A stretch of DNA of 64,000 nucleotides from Pedobacter psychrophilus (GCF_001652725.1 NZ_LWHJ01000030.1:1-64000); one strand, 5' to 3'. Counted from the stretch's first letter, positions 26,672-35,734 are shown. Numbers and translations: made by a program. The notes: generated by a model not told the origin, from the sequence alone.

Positions 26672-28555
26672 ATGAAGGAAAAAGGAACGATTTCAATCCA
26701 CACGGAGAATATTTTCCCAATCATCAAAAAGTTTTTATACTCTGATAACGAGATATTCTTAAGAGAACTAGTTTCTAACGCTGCCGATGCAACTCAAAAA
26801 ATTAAAAGGTTAGCTGGTTTAGGTCAGTATAATGGAGAGTTGGGCGAATTAGAAGTGAACGTATCTTTTGATAAGGATAAAAAAACCATTACCATTTCTG
26901 ACAATGGCTTGGGAATGACTGCTGAAGAAATTAAAAAATACATTAACCAAATTGCTTTCTCGGGAGCGACAGAATTTGTAGAGAAATTTAAAGATGCTAA
27001 AGATGCCAATGAGATCATCGGTAAATTTGGTTTAGGATTTTATTCTGCTTTTATGGTTTCTGACCATGTAGAGATTCAAACTTTATCTTATCAGGATGGT
27101 GCAGAACCAGCCTCTTGGATTTGCGACGGAAGTACAGAATTCGAGATTAAAGAAGGAACAAGAACCACCAGAGGAACAGACATTATTTTACATGTAAATA
27201 GTGAATCGGAAGAGTTTTTAGACCAACAAAAATTACAAACTATTTTAGATAAATACTTCAAGTTTTTAACCGTAAAATTGGTTTTCGGTACCACAACTGA
27301 TAGCATTGAAGATGGCGAAGATGCAGAAGGAAAAAAACAATACAAATCTGTTGAGGTTCCAAATGTAATTAATGGGGCAAAACCAATTTGGACTCAATCT
27401 CCAACAGAATTAACTGATGAGGATTACATAAAATTCTACAAAGAACTTTATCCTTTTCAAGAAGATCCATTATTCTGGATTCATTTAAACGTAGATTATC
27501 CTTTCAATTTAACAGGAGTTTTATATTTCCCTAAATTGAAAAATGATGTAGAAATCCAAAGAAATAAAATTAAATTATTTAGTCGCCAGGTGTTTATTAC
27601 TGATGAGGTAAAAGACATTGTTCCTGAGTTTTTGATGTTGTTACATGGTGTTATTGATTCGCCAGATATTCCATTAAACGTTTCTAGAAGTTTCTTGCAA
27701 GCTGATAGCAATGTGAAAAAAATCAATAGTTACATCACCAAAAAAGTGGCTGAAAAATTAGGAGAACTGTTTAAAAAAGACAGAGCTGCTTACGAAACCA
27801 AATGGAGTGATATTGGCTTATTTGTAAAATACGGAATGATCTCGGAAGAGAAATTCTACGAAAAAGCTAAAGATTTCGCTTTGTTTACCAATACCGAAAA
27901 GAAAAACTTCACCATGGATGAATACCGTGATAAAGTAAAAGACATCCAAACGGATAAAGACGTTAATTTAGTTTATTTATATACCGTTGATCCTGCAAAA
28001 CAAGATGGTTTTATCCAATCTGCAACCCGTAAAGGTTACGATGTTTTATTAATGGATACACCGATAGATTCGCATTTTGTGAGCCAGATGGAGCAGAAAT
28101 TAGAAAAAACACAATTGAAACGTGTGGATTCTAGCACTGCTGATAAGCTGATTGACAAAGGCGAGAAAATGGAACACGTTTTAAGCGAAGACCAAACTAA
28201 GCAAGTAAAAGAAATCTTTGAAAAAGCGATTAACAAACCTGCTTACCAAGTAGAAGTGGAAGCTTTAAGCCCGGATGAATTGCCAGTAACCGTTACTATG
28301 GACGAGTTTATGCGTAGGATGAAAGACATGGCTGCAATGGGCGGTGGAATGAGCTTCTACGGAAATATGCCAGATAGCTACAAAGTTGCCATTAACGGAA
28401 ACCATAAAATAGTCAACAAAATTTTGGCTAGTACTGATGAAGCTGAGCAATCTGCTTTAGCTAAACAAGCTTTTGATTTAGCTTTACTTTCTCAAGGAAT
28501 GTTGACTGGTGCTGAATTGACTGCTTTTGTGAATAGGAGTGTTTCATTGATTTAA
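26672..28555 (+). CDS. htpG: Molecular chaperone HtpG (Hsp90)
   Basis: This 627-aa protein is the bacterial Hsp90. The GHKL ATPase domain carries the signatures YSDNEIFLRELVSNAADA, ISDNGLGM and GKFGLGFYSAFMVS. A middle domain (about 230-430) includes the SRSFLQ segment, and the C-terminal dimerisation domain follows. Length is normal. It is preceded by a long non-coding region and followed by a strong terminator, so it is likely monocistronic. Confidence 0.97.
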   Translation: MKEKGTISIHTENIFPIIKKFLYSDNEIFLRELVSNAADATQKIKRLAGLGQYNGELGELEVNVSFDKDKKTITISDNGLGMTAEEIKKYINQIAFSGATEFVEKFKDAKDANEIIGKFGLGFYSAFMVSDHVEIQTLSYQDGAEPASWICDGSTEFEIKEGTRTTRGTDIILHVNSESEEFLDQQKLQTILDKYFKFLTVKLVFGTTTDSIEDGEDAEGKKQYKSVEVPNVINGAKPIWTQSPTELTDEDYIKFYKELYPFQEDPLFWIHLNVDYPFNLTGVLYFPKLKNDVEIQRNKIKLFSRQVFITDEVKDIVPEFLMLLHGVIDSPDIPLNVSRSFLQADSNVKKINSYITKKVAEKLGELFKKDRAAYETKWSDIGLFVKYGMISEEKFYEKAKDFALFTNTEKKNFTMDEYRDKVKDIQTDKDVNLVYLYTVDPAKQDGFIQSATRKGYDVLLMDTPIDSHFVSQMEQKLEKTQLKRVDSSTADKLIDKGEKMEHVLSEDQTKQVKEIFEKAINKPAYQVEVEALSPDELPVTVTMDEFMRRMKDMAAMGGGMSFYGNMPDSYKVAINGNHKIVNKILASTDEAEQSALAKQAFDLALLSQGMLTGAELTAFVNRSVSLI

Positions 28556-28601
28556 GTTGAATTGTAAAATTTAGAGTTAAAAGTTCTAAATTAAATATTT
28601 G

Positions 28602-28640
28602 AAATCCCTTCCGGAATTTGTTTTCTGGAAGGGATTTTTT
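28602..28640 (+). terminator. Hairpin terminator after htpG
   Basis: AAATCCCTTCC pairs with GGAAGGGATTT and a T run follows. It lies about 45 bp past the htpG stop. Confidence 0.9.
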
Positions 28641-28684
28641 ATGTTTGAGATTTTAAAAGATTTTTAAATTCTTATTCATCTATC

Positions 28685-29527
28685 ATGAGAAATCTTATAA
28701 TATTTATTTCGATATCAATTAGTTTGCTTTCTTGCTCAAAGAAGGAGGATTTAAATAAAATTGATAAAGTAATTGAACCTGTTTTTTTTCTTGCTAACAA
28801 ACCAGTTATTAGCAAATCTGACACCTTAATTCTTGGTCTACGATATAATAAAAATTACAATGAAAAAGATGAAGTTTATTTAATGGCAAATGGAATTAAA
28901 ATTTCCTCTACCTTAAACAGTTACGACTCATCTACTGGATATGATTATCTATTTAAAGTAGCTCCAATTAATCAAGTTGGTAACTTAAATATTAAATTAA
29001 TTATAAAAAACAATCAAAAAAGTTTTGAAAATGAGAGTTTACTAAGAGTTGTAGAGAACAGAAATTTAGAGACAATTTGGGATAAATTGGATTTGAACTA
29101 CATTAACAGTACATATCCTTATATCTCTGTTGATTACAATACTGGTTATTTTACTGTTTTTCAATATAATAGTAGTAATTTGAATGTTATTTTGGGGTCT
29201 TTTTTAGATGGAAAAATTAAGATTACAATGCCATATATTAAAAACGTGTTAATCGATGGAATTTATGGGAGGTATGAATTAAAATATGATGATGCAAAAA
29301 ATTTAAAGGAAATATATGTTTTAAATGGTGAGCCTCAGATTTTTCAAGGATTAACCTATGAAAGTATTTTAAGTGATGTAAGTGAGTTTTACGGACCTGC
29401 AAAAACCTCTGTATATGATGCCACTAATAAGAGAGTTACTACTTTTCAAACTCCAAGATTTAATATTGTTGTTGGCGAAATTAGTAGTCAAGGATCTCCG
29501 GTGTTTACCAGAATAACTTTAAAATAA
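28685..29527 (+). CDS. Putative lipoprotein, unknown function
   Basis: I do not recognise this 280-aa protein. It has a lipoprotein signal with lipobox LLSC and acylated Cys17. Residues about 35-125 (PVFFLANKPVISKSDTLIL and onward) look like an IPT/TIG-type Ig-like domain. The remainder is rich in Tyr, Asn and beta-prone segments, which fits a surface-exposed protein. It lies next to a REP/RAYT cluster, in the most accessory-looking part of the window. Confidence 0.7.
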   Translation: MRNLIIFISISISLLSCSKKEDLNKIDKVIEPVFFLANKPVISKSDTLILGLRYNKNYNEKDEVYLMANGIKISSTLNSYDSSTGYDYLFKVAPINQVGNLNIKLIIKNNQKSFENESLLRVVENRNLETIWDKLDLNYINSTYPYISVDYNTGYFTVFQYNSSNLNVILGSFLDGKIKITMPYIKNVLIDGIYGRYELKYDDAKNLKEIYVLNGEPQIFQGLTYESILSDVSEFYGPAKTSVYDATNKRVTTFQTPRFNIVVGEISSQGSPVFTRITLK

Positions 29528-29538
29528 ATTCCGTCCAA

Positions 29539-29562
29539 GCAGAGTCCCGATGGAGACTCTGC
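29539..29562 (+). repeat. REP hairpin, type with GCAGAGTC stem
   Basis: GCAGAGTC (29539-29546) pairs with GACTCTGC (29555-29562) and is followed by CTAGACAGTGA. The same hairpin and tail recur at 29917-29942. Confidence 0.85.
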
Positions 29563-29604
29563 CTAGACAGTGAACTATCTCAATCCCTTACGTTTCCTGT
29601 CCAA

Positions 29605-29630
29605 GCAGGGTCTCTCGCAGAGGACCCTGC
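29605..29630 (+). repeat. REP hairpin, type with GCAGGGTC stem (copy 1)
   Basis: GCAGGGTC (29605-29612) pairs with GACCCTGC (29623-29630). It lies 33 bp upstream of the truncated RAYT copy and is part of the duplicated segment; the identical hairpin is at 30003-30028. Confidence 0.88.
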
Positions 29631-29662
29631 GTTAAATATCCCTGAAATCACTACCTTTAAAT

Positions 29663-29953
29663 ATGGCAATAAAAACCATTCATGATACAACTAATAAAAC
29701 CTGGTTCATCACTTTTACCTTCTTCAACTGGATTCCTTTATTTCAAGTCACAAACTCGTATGATTTAATTTACAATTGGTTTAATTTGATTAAAGAAAAA
29801 TATTCAATTAACATCAGTGCATTTGTGATCATGCCCAATCATATTCATGCAATTTTGCATTTAAATACTTCTAACAATCTTAATAAAGTTTCGTCCCAGC
29901 AGGGTCTTCAAAAAAAGCAGAGTCCCGAAAAGGAGACTCTGCCTAGACAGTGA
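29663..29953 (+). pseudogene. Truncated 5' copy of the RAYT transposase gene
   Basis: The first 76 codons match the intact gene at 30061 except for Phe20 (Cys in the intact copy) and Ile51 (Thr). After Lys-Val the frame runs into REP sequence and stops at 29953. The HUH motif (MPNHIHAI) is retained, but the catalytic tyrosine and the C-terminal half are missing, so it should be inactive. The shared block is 292 bp (29599-29890 against 29997-30288) with two differences, indicating a recent duplication. Confidence 0.85.
29917..29942 (+). repeat. REP hairpin, GCAGAGTC type (second copy)
   Basis: GCAGAGTC pairs with GACTCTGC and the CTAGACAGTGA tail follows. A half-site GCAGGGTC lies just upstream at 29899-29906, where the truncated RAYT copy breaks off, so the breakpoint coincides with REP sequence. 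Confidence 0.85.
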
Positions 29954-30002
29954 GATACAATACAACCGGTTCTTGTATGTAAGTTTTACATCCACAGTCC
30001 AA

Positions 30003-30028
30003 GCAGGGTCTCTCGCAGAGGACCCTGC
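30003..30028 (+). repeat. REP hairpin, GCAGGGTC type (copy 2)
   Basis: Identical to 29605-29630 and 398 bp away. It lies 33 bp upstream of the intact RAYT gene. Confidence 0.88.
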
Positions 30029-30060
30029 GTTAAATATCCCTGAAATCACTACCTTTAAAT

Positions 30061-30630
30061 ATGGCAATAAAAACCATTCATGATACAACTAATAAAACCT
30101 GGTTCATCACTTTTACCTGCTTCAACTGGATTCCTTTATTTCAAGTCACAAACTCGTATGATTTAATTTACAATTGGTTTAATTTGATTAAAGAAAAATA
30201 TTCAATTAACACCAGTGCATTTGTGATCATGCCCAATCATATTCATGCAATTTTGCATTTAAATACTTCTAACAATCTTAATAAAGTTATCTCAAACGGA
30301 AAGCGATTTATGGCTTATGAAATTGTAAAAAGATTAAAAGCTCAAAATCAAAAAGATATTCTATTAAAATTGAGTGAGGCCTGTTCAGATGATGAGAAAA
30401 ACAAGGGACAACTGCATAAAGTATTTGAACCATCCTTTGATGCAAAACCAATTATTACTGATTTTTTCCTTTATCAGAAGCTATCCTATATACATAACAA
30501 CCCCGTTTCTGGAAAGTGGATGTTAGCTGAGACATTTTTAGATTATGAACATAGCAGTGCGGGTTTTTATGAGAAAGATATTGTTAATGAAAAGGTTTTA
30601 TTAAAACATTATTTAGATATGGAATTTTAA
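30061..30630 (+). CDS. REP-associated tyrosine transposase (RAYT, IS200-like Y1 family)
   Basis: This 189-aa single-domain protein has the HUH metal motif at 60-62 (MPNHIHAI) and the probable nucleophile Tyr143 in YIHNNPV, as in TnpA_REP enzymes. Such enzymes nick and rejoin REP hairpins and are thought to spread them through the genome. REP hairpins lie upstream (30003) and, in inverted orientation, downstream (30637 and 30677), the standard arrangement for a RAYT with its own substrate. The intact ATG, length and motifs suggest it is functional. Confidence 0.9.
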   Translation: MAIKTIHDTTNKTWFITFTCFNWIPLFQVTNSYDLIYNWFNLIKEKYSINTSAFVIMPNHIHAILHLNTSNNLNKVISNGKRFMAYEIVKRLKAQNQKDILLKLSEACSDDEKNKGQLHKVFEPSFDAKPIITDFFLYQKLSYIHNNPVSGKWMLAETFLDYEHSSAGFYEKDIVNEKVLLKHYLDMEF

Positions 30631-30636
30631 AATAGC

Positions 30637-30662
30637 GCAGGGTCCTCTGTGAGAGACCCTGC
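30637..30662 (-). repeat. REP hairpin, inverted relative to the upstream copy
   Basis: GCAGGGTC pairs with GACCCTGC, with loop-side bases complementary in orientation to those of 30003-30028. It begins 7 bp after the RAYT stop codon. Confidence 0.88.
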
Positions 30663-30676
30663 TAAAACTATATAGC

Positions 30677-30702
30677 GCAGGGTCCTCTACGAGAGACCCT
30701 GC
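30677..30702 (-). repeat. REP hairpin, second inverted copy
   Basis: It differs from 30637-30662 by two loop-side bases and forms a tandem pair with it at a 40-bp period. The preceding context ATAGC is also repeated. Confidence 0.87.
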
Positions 30703-30791
30703 TAGAACAAAAACTAATTATCTACTCAAAATAATCTTATTTCAATAATCATTACAAAATGCTTAATTTCAACTCATTATAATAATCCATC

Positions 30792-31310
30792 ATGAAGCGC
30801 TATCTTACCTTAATCCTATTCCTAATTTTCTGCAAAGCCACAATTGCTCAAACCTTAATGGACAAGTATAAAGTGGAAGACTTTACGGTCAATTTACCTG
30901 ATTATATGAGCAAAACAGGAGGCTTAAACAATGATGCCGCCATACAGTTTAGAAACATGGTAAAGGATGTTTCTGGTTATGTAATTAAGGAGGGGAAAAG
31001 TGTGAAATTATTTGATGACCCTGCAAATCAGGATATAAACCAATATTATGATCAGTTTATAAAAGATTTTTTACAAGATAAACCAGAAAGGAAAATTGGT
31101 TCTGTTATACAAAGTACAAACGGTGATGTAAAATTTATGAGTACAGATCTTACTTTTTTAGACGATGAGACGATGATTTACTACTATTATTTTATTGGAA
31201 TTGCAGAAACAAAAAACAATTTTTACAAAGTAATATGTATTAGCACTTTAGATAATAAAAATCTGTTTAAAAGTGATTTTCAGAAAATATTTAACAGCGT
31301 AAAGGATTAG
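30792..31310 (+). CDS. Secreted protein, unknown function
   Basis: I do not recognise this 172-aa protein. Residues 1-19 form a typical signal peptide ending at Ala before Gln (TIAQ). The mature part has no cysteine until one near the C-terminus and shows alternating amphipathic strands and helices. It could be a small periplasmic protein. Its neighbours are a RAYT/REP cluster and a thioredoxin-like gene, which give no functional lead. Confidence 0.7.
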   Translation: MKRYLTLILFLIFCKATIAQTLMDKYKVEDFTVNLPDYMSKTGGLNNDAAIQFRNMVKDVSGYVIKEGKSVKLFDDPANQDINQYYDQFIKDFLQDKPERKIGSVIQSTNGDVKFMSTDLTFLDDETMIYYYYFIGIAETKNNFYKVICISTLDNKNLFKSDFQKIFNSVKD

Positions 31311-31424
31311 GGTATAGATATTTCCTTTCCATTTTTTTTTATCAAAAAAGGTGGAATTCTTACCTAATCATTACCAACATTTCTTTTCAAATTCCCATAT
31401 TTACCTCTCAATAAAATTCACCTC

Positions 31425-31934
31425 ATGAAAATCAAAACAATAATAATTGCCTTCATATTTTTAGCCTCTGCTTCAACATTAATGGCGCAAACAGAAACAG
31501 AAAAACCAAAGCTTTACAATCCAGAAGCAAATGCTAAGAAAGAAATTTCTGATGCAGTAACTAAAGCAAAAAAAGAAGGGAAAAATGTTTTCATCCAAGT
31601 CGGCGGAAATTGGTGTGTTTGGTGTTTAAGGTTTAATAAATTAGTGACAGAATCTATAGAACTCACAAAAATCATGAATGATAGTTATGTGGTGCTTCAT
31701 GTAAATTATAGTAAAGAAAATAAGAATGAAGAAGCATTAGCTTCACTAGGCTATCCGCAACGTTTTGGTTTTCCTGTATTTGTAGTTTTAGATGCAAATG
31801 GAAAACGTTTAAATACCCAAAATTCTGCTTATTTAGAAGATGGAAAAGGCGCACATAGCGAAAAACTGGTTTCAGAATTTTTACAATCATGGACACCTAC
31901 AGCAATTAATCCTGAAACTTACAAAGCCAAATAA
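31425..31934 (+). CDS. Periplasmic thioredoxin-family protein
   Basis: This 169-aa precursor has a signal peptide (1-21, cleavage near LMAQ) and a thioredoxin-like fold with active site WCVWC and the cis-Pro segment FGFPVFVVLDANG. The WCxWC variant resembles DUF255/YyaL-like and thioredoxin_7 proteins more than classical TrxA. It probably reduces or isomerises disulfides in the periplasm, perhaps fed by DsbD. It is followed by a hairpin terminator. Confidence 0.86.
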   Translation: MKIKTIIIAFIFLASASTLMAQTETEKPKLYNPEANAKKEISDAVTKAKKEGKNVFIQVGGNWCVWCLRFNKLVTESIELTKIMNDSYVVLHVNYSKENKNEEALASLGYPQRFGFPVFVVLDANGKRLNTQNSAYLEDGKGAHSEKLVSEFLQSWTPTAINPETYKAK

Positions 31935-31952
31935 ATTTTAAAAAAATAAGTG

Positions 31953-31980
31953 AAAACTCTCCGAATTTTGGAGTTTTTTT
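31953..31980 (+). terminator. Hairpin terminator after the thioredoxin-like gene
   Basis: AAAACTC(T)CC pairs with GGAGTTTT with one bulged base, and T residues follow. The stem is moderate in strength. Confidence 0.75.
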
Positions 31981-32042
31981 GTTTCAATAAATCTACATCA
32001 GCAAAACAATCTATCTAAAAATTCTCTTTTCTTAATTCATAA

Positions 32043-33557
32043 ATGATCAGAAAAGAAAGCCCAACTAAAGAGAAGATCAACATTGTTTGGTTTAAACGAG
32101 ACCTTCGTTTTACTGATAATGAAGCTTTGTATTTTGCCCAAAAAAGTGATTTACCTATTTTGTTGATTTATTGCTTTGAGCCTTCGGTCATGGCTTACGC
32201 CGATAGTGATATCAGACATTGGCGCTTTGTTTACCAATCCTTAATGGATATGCAAATAAAGCTTAAAGAGCTTCATAGCGAAATCTATATCTTTCATCAA
32301 GAAATTGAAGCTGTTTTAAAAACTATTCAAACCCACTATCAGATTCAGCACATTTTTTCTCATGAAGAAACCGGAAATAAAATCACTTTTGATAGAGATA
32401 TTTGGGTTCAAAAATTTTGCGATAAAGAAGGGATTAATTGGAATCAATACCAGCAGTTTGGCGTAATAAGAGGATTAAAATCCAGAAAAAACTGGCAGCA
32501 AAAATGGGAAGAAAAAATGTGCGAATTTCCCAAATTTGTAGAAGAAACCAATTGGAACATTGTTAAGCTTAACGCCGATTTTTATCAATCATTTAAAGGA
32601 GAAAGCTTATCAACAGAAATCACCACACCAAACAAAAATTTCCAACCTGGCGGCGAAACCTTTGCCTGGCGATATTTGGAAACCTTTGTAAAAGAGCGTC
32701 ATAAAAATTACAGTAAACACATTTCTAAACCGGCATTAAGCAGAAAAAGTTGTAGTCGGCTATCGCCTTATTTGGCATACGGAAATATTTCAATGAGAAT
32801 GGTTTATCGCTACACTCGGCAACATTATAAAGCCTCAAATAACAAAAGAGACCTTTCAAATTTCATATCAAGATTACATTGGCATTGCCATTTCATACAA
32901 AAATTTGAAAGCGAATGTAGCATGGAGTTCTCTAATGTAAATAAAGGGTATGATGCGTTAATAAAGCCAAAAAACTTAAAATTTATCAAGGCATGGGAAG
33001 AAGGTAAAACTGGTGTTCCACTAATTGATGCTTGTATGCGATGCTTGGTAGCTACAGGTTATATCAATTTTAGAATGCGAGCAATGGTGGTTTCTTTTTT
33101 TACTTTTAATTTATGGCAGGATTGGCAAGAACTCGGTTTCTTTTTGGCGAAACAATTTTTAGATTATGAACCAGGCATTCATTATCCGCAGATTCAAATG
33201 CAAGCTGGCGTAACCGGCGTTAACACCATTAGAATATATAACCCAATTAAAAACGCAGAAGAACATGATGTTGATGGCGTTTTTGTGAAGCAATGGCTTC
33301 CTGAATTAAATAATATTCCGTCAAATTTAATTTACGAACCCTGGAAACTTAGTCAAATGGAACAAGAACTTTATCATTGTAAAATCGGTGAAACATATCC
33401 ATTTCCTATTGTTGATTTAGAAGAAAGCAGAAAGTACGCAAGTGATATTATTTATGGTTTAAGAAAAAGTCAAGCCGTAAAAAAGGAAGGAAAACGCATC
33501 TTAAAAAAGCATGTAAATATTGGAGACGCTAGTCAAATTAATGAAAATAGAACCTAA
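32043..33557 (+). CDS. Cryptochrome/deoxyribodipyrimidine photolyase family flavoprotein
   Basis: This 504-aa protein has an N-terminal photolyase alpha/beta domain ([17 protein letters not shown]) that holds the antenna cofactor. The C-terminal FAD-binding domain has the segments [33 protein letters not shown] and RIYNPI. Light-driven repair of UV dimers is the likely role. Where class I CPD photolyases have a GGWQWA segment with the proximal electron-transfer Trp, this protein reads [10 protein letters not shown], so it belongs to a different branch. The branch and substrate (CPD, 6-4 or none) are not certain. Confidence 0.88.
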   Translation: MIRKESPTKEKINIVWFKRDLRFTDNEALYFAQKSDLPILLIYCFEPSVMAYADSDIRHWRFVYQSLMDMQIKLKELHSEIYIFHQEIEAVLKTIQTHYQIQHIFSHEETGNKITFDRDIWVQKFCDKEGINWNQYQQFGVIRGLKSRKNWQQKWEEKMCEFPKFVEETNWNIVKLNADFYQSFKGESLSTEITTPNKNFQPGGETFAWRYLETFVKERHKNYSKHISKPALSRKSCSRLSPYLAYGNISMRMVYRYTRQHYKASNNKRDLSNFISRLHWHCHFIQKFESECSMEFSNVNKGYDALIKPKNLKFIKAWEEGKTGVPLIDACMRCLVATGYINFRMRAMVVSFFTFNLWQDWQELGFFLAKQFLDYEPGIHYPQIQMQAGVTGVNTIRIYNPIKNAEEHDVDGVFVKQWLPELNNIPSNLIYEPWKLSQMEQELYHCKIGETYPFPIVDLEESRKYASDIIYGLRKSQAVKKEGKRILKKHVNIGDASQINENRT

Positions 33558-33615
33558 GATGTTTAGTCAGATTAAAATTAAAACGCTTAAATTTCTCAAA
33601 TCACAATCTATCTGC

Positions 33616-33623
33616 TATTTTTG
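33616..33623 (+). promoter_or_regulatory. Bacteroidota-type -7 box upstream of the CsbD-like gene
   Basis: TATTTTTG fits the TAnnTTTG -7 element used by the Bacteroidota primary sigma factor and lies 15 bp before the start. No clear TTTG -33 element is visible at the usual distance. Confidence 0.4.
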
Positions 33624-33638
33624 CAGCAAATAAATATC

Positions 33639-33854
33639 ATGGCAGAAATTACCATCAGTAACCAAAACTGGGACAGATTAAAAATAAAGCTTCAAAGAAA
33701 GTACAATCATTTATCTGATGATGATTTGATATTTGAAGCTGGCCAGGAAGAAAAACTCATCACTCACTTACAAGAACGTTTGCACAGAAAACGTGAATAC
33801 ATTGTTTTTACCTTAAAAAAAGGGCTTTTAAACATCGAGAATAATAGGTTATAA
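33639..33854 (+). CDS. CsbD-like general stress protein
   Basis: From the ATG at 33639 the protein is 71 aa, highly charged and probably helical. The pattern NWDRLKIKLQRKYNHLSDDD followed by an LQERLHRKRE helix matches CsbD-family stress proteins (typical NWxxLKGKxKxKWxxLTDDDL). A TTG at 33621 would add six residues but overlaps the putative -7 box region. Its molecular function is unknown in the family. It is followed by a palindromic element. Confidence 0.8.
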   Translation: MAEITISNQNWDRLKIKLQRKYNHLSDDDLIFEAGQEEKLITHLQERLHRKREYIVFTLKKGLLNIENNRL

Positions 33855-33856
33855 TT

Positions 33857-33942
33857 TTATTTGGGCGTTTTAACGGGCTATCCGCTGTATCTTTTTTTTG
33901 CTGAAAAGCAAAAAAAAAGGATGACGCTCCTATCCCTAACGC
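33857..33942 (-). repeat. Dispersed palindromic element, copy 3 of 4 (inverted)
   Basis: Read on the minus strand it begins TGCGTTAGGGAT and ends CCCGTTAAAACGCCCAAATA, like the other three copies. The inner hairpin is TTTTTTTTGCT/AGCAAAAAAAA around a 4-base loop, the tightest of the four. It fills the gap between the CsbD-like gene and the hemC leader. An open frame across it is accidental. Confidence 0.85.
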
Positions 33943-34114
33943 AAAAAGAGCCGTCATGTCAACGAATGGAGATATCACATTTTAAGTTTTCATTTTATAG
34001 GCTAAACACAACAATAAGGAGTGCTTTTAATATCCCACAAACTCCTCTTCTTCATAACATTGTCAATAGATACAATTAAAACCAGCTAAACACCTTAAAC
34101 CATTTCTTAAATTT

Positions 34115-34122
34115 TATTTTTG
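34115..34122 (+). promoter_or_regulatory. Bacteroidota-type -7 box upstream of hemCD
   Basis: TATTTTTG matches TAnnTTTG and lies 20 bp before the TTG start of the hemC-hemD fusion. The -33 element is unclear. Confidence 0.38.
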
Positions 34123-34141
34123 TGCAACAAATCAAATAAAA

Positions 34142-35734
34142 TTGGACAGAACAATTACCATTGGTACCCGAGGGAGTGATTTAGCATTGTGGCAAGCAAA
34201 CTTTGTAAAGGCAGAATTAGCAAAAATTAATGTCAATACCAAGCTAAAAATCATTAAAACCCAAGGAGATAACATTTTAAATCTTCGTTTAGATAAATTA
34301 GAGGGAAAAGGCTTTTTTACCAAAGAATTAGAAGAGCAATTATTAGATGGTAGTATAGATTTGGCTGTACATTCTCATAAAGATTTGCCCACAAAAAATC
34401 CAGAAGGGTTAATTATTGCTGCAGTATCTGATCGAGAAGACCCTTCAGAAATCATTATAATTTTAAAAGATTGTGTAGATGCTACCAAAAAACTTTCTGT
34501 AAAACATAACGGTACTGTTGGTACATCATCAAACAGAAGGCAATCTCAATTACATGCCATTCGCCCTGATTTAGAGTTTGAAAATTTGCGTGGCAACGTT
34601 CCTACTCGTATCCAAAAACTCCGAGATGAAAAATATGATGCCATCATCATGGCAAAAGCTGGTGTTTCCAGGTTAAATATAGATTTATCAGAGTTTTACG
34701 TCGAAGAGATTGAACCAACAGCAGAAATGGTTCCTTCGCCAGCGCAAGGTGTTTTAGCTATTCAAATCCGAGAAAACGATAATGATTTATTTGAAATTCT
34801 TCAACATATAAATAACAAAGAAGTTGCCGAGCAAATTGGTGTAGAACGTAAAGTTTTAAATCTTTTTGATGGTGGTTGCCACATGCCTTTAGGTTGTTAT
34901 TGTGAAAAAGATGAAGAAGGAATTTTCCATACCTGGACAACAAAATCTTTAGATCAAGATGAATTTCCAGACAGGTTATACTATACTTCAAATACCACGG
35001 AGGGTTTGGCAGAAAAAATCTTGGCAAAGTTTGATATCTCAAATAGAAAAATACCAAAATCGATTTTCATTTCCAGGGAGCTTAGCGAGTACAGTTATTT
35101 TAGAAAAGCTTTAGAAAAACATCAAATAAAAATAGAAGACCGTTCTTTAATTAGAACAGTGCCAACTATCCATAAATTAGATTCATACATTTTAAAACAA
35201 ATTGATTGGATTTTTTTTAGCAGTAAAAATGGTATTGAGTATTTCTTTAAGCTAGAACCTCTGTTACCAAAAGATGTAAAATTTGGTGTAGTTGGTAGAG
35301 GATCAGAAGATTCCTTAAAGAATTTGGGTAAATCTGTTTCTTTTGTCGGCGAAAGTAGTGATACAGCGGAAGTTGCAAAAGAATTTGCAGAGATAGCTAA
35401 CGGAAAAACCGTTTTATTTCCGATGGCTAAAGATTCTTTAAAAAGCATCCAAAAAGAATTATCAGTAGAAACAAAAATCATCGAACTGGTAATTTATGAA
35501 ACCATTTTAGAAGAAAACGTGGCTCAAAGTTTTTCTGATGTATTGGTGTTTACAAGTCCATCTAACGTGGAGGCTTATTTTGAAGAAAATCTTTTAGAAC
35601 CCGGACAACAAGTGGTTTCAATAGGGAAATCAACCGGACAAAAATTTGATGAAATGGGCGTAAAATATATTTTACCAGCGTCGCCGGATGAGATTGGTTT
35701 GGCGGAAGTAGTTTTTGGAATAGATGTTTTGTAA
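34142..35734 (+). CDS. hemCD: Hydroxymethylbilane synthase / uroporphyrinogen-III synthase fusion
   Basis: This 530-aa bifunctional heme enzyme has HemC at about 1-305. It carries IGTRGSDLALWQA, catalytic Asp81 in SHKDLP, and Cys246 in GGCHMPLG, which binds the dipyrromethane cofactor. HemD follows at about 310-530, with the weakly conserved FTSPSNVEAYF segment. Together they turn porphobilinogen into uroporphyrinogen III. The start is TTG: no ATG lies upstream in frame, and the fold begins at once (DRTITIGTRGS). It is the first gene of the heme cluster. Confidence 0.95.
   Translation: MDRTITIGTRGSDLALWQANFVKAELAKINVNTKLKIIKTQGDNILNLRLDKLEGKGFFTKELEEQLLDGSIDLAVHSHKDLPTKNPEGLIIAAVSDREDPSEIIIILKDCVDATKKLSVKHNGTVGTSSNRRQSQLHAIRPDLEFENLRGNVPTRIQKLRDEKYDAIIMAKAGVSRLNIDLSEFYVEEIEPTAEMVPSPAQGVLAIQIRENDNDLFEILQHINNKEVAEQIGVERKVLNLFDGGCHMPLGCYCEKDEEGIFHTWTTKSLDQDEFPDRLYYTSNTTEGLAEKILAKFDISNRKIPKSIFISRELSEYSYFRKALEKHQIKIEDRSLIRTVPTIHKLDSYILKQIDWIFFSSKNGIEYFFKLEPLLPKDVKFGVVGRGSEDSLKNLGKSVSFVGESSDTAEVAKEFAEIANGKTVLFPMAKDSLKSIQKELSVETKIIELVIYETILEENVAQSFSDVLVFTSPSNVEAYFEENLLEPGQQVVSIGKSTGQKFDEMGVKYILPASPDEIGLAEVVFGIDVL

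Noticed and set aside
29539-30702. Possible CRISPR array formed by the repeated palindromes
   Set aside because: Spacing is irregular, the repeats occur in both orientations, and a RAYT gene lies among them; no cas genes are present. REP clusters explain the pattern.
31326-31357. Hairpin-like TTCC-T-run/A-run-GGAA after the 172-aa gene as a terminator
   Set aside because: The pairing is almost only A-T, and no T run follows the right arm, so termination is not convincing.
33861-34079. 72-aa open frame after the CsbD-like gene
   Set aside because: Its first third translates the dispersed palindromic element, and the rest has no recognisable domain or ribosome-binding site.
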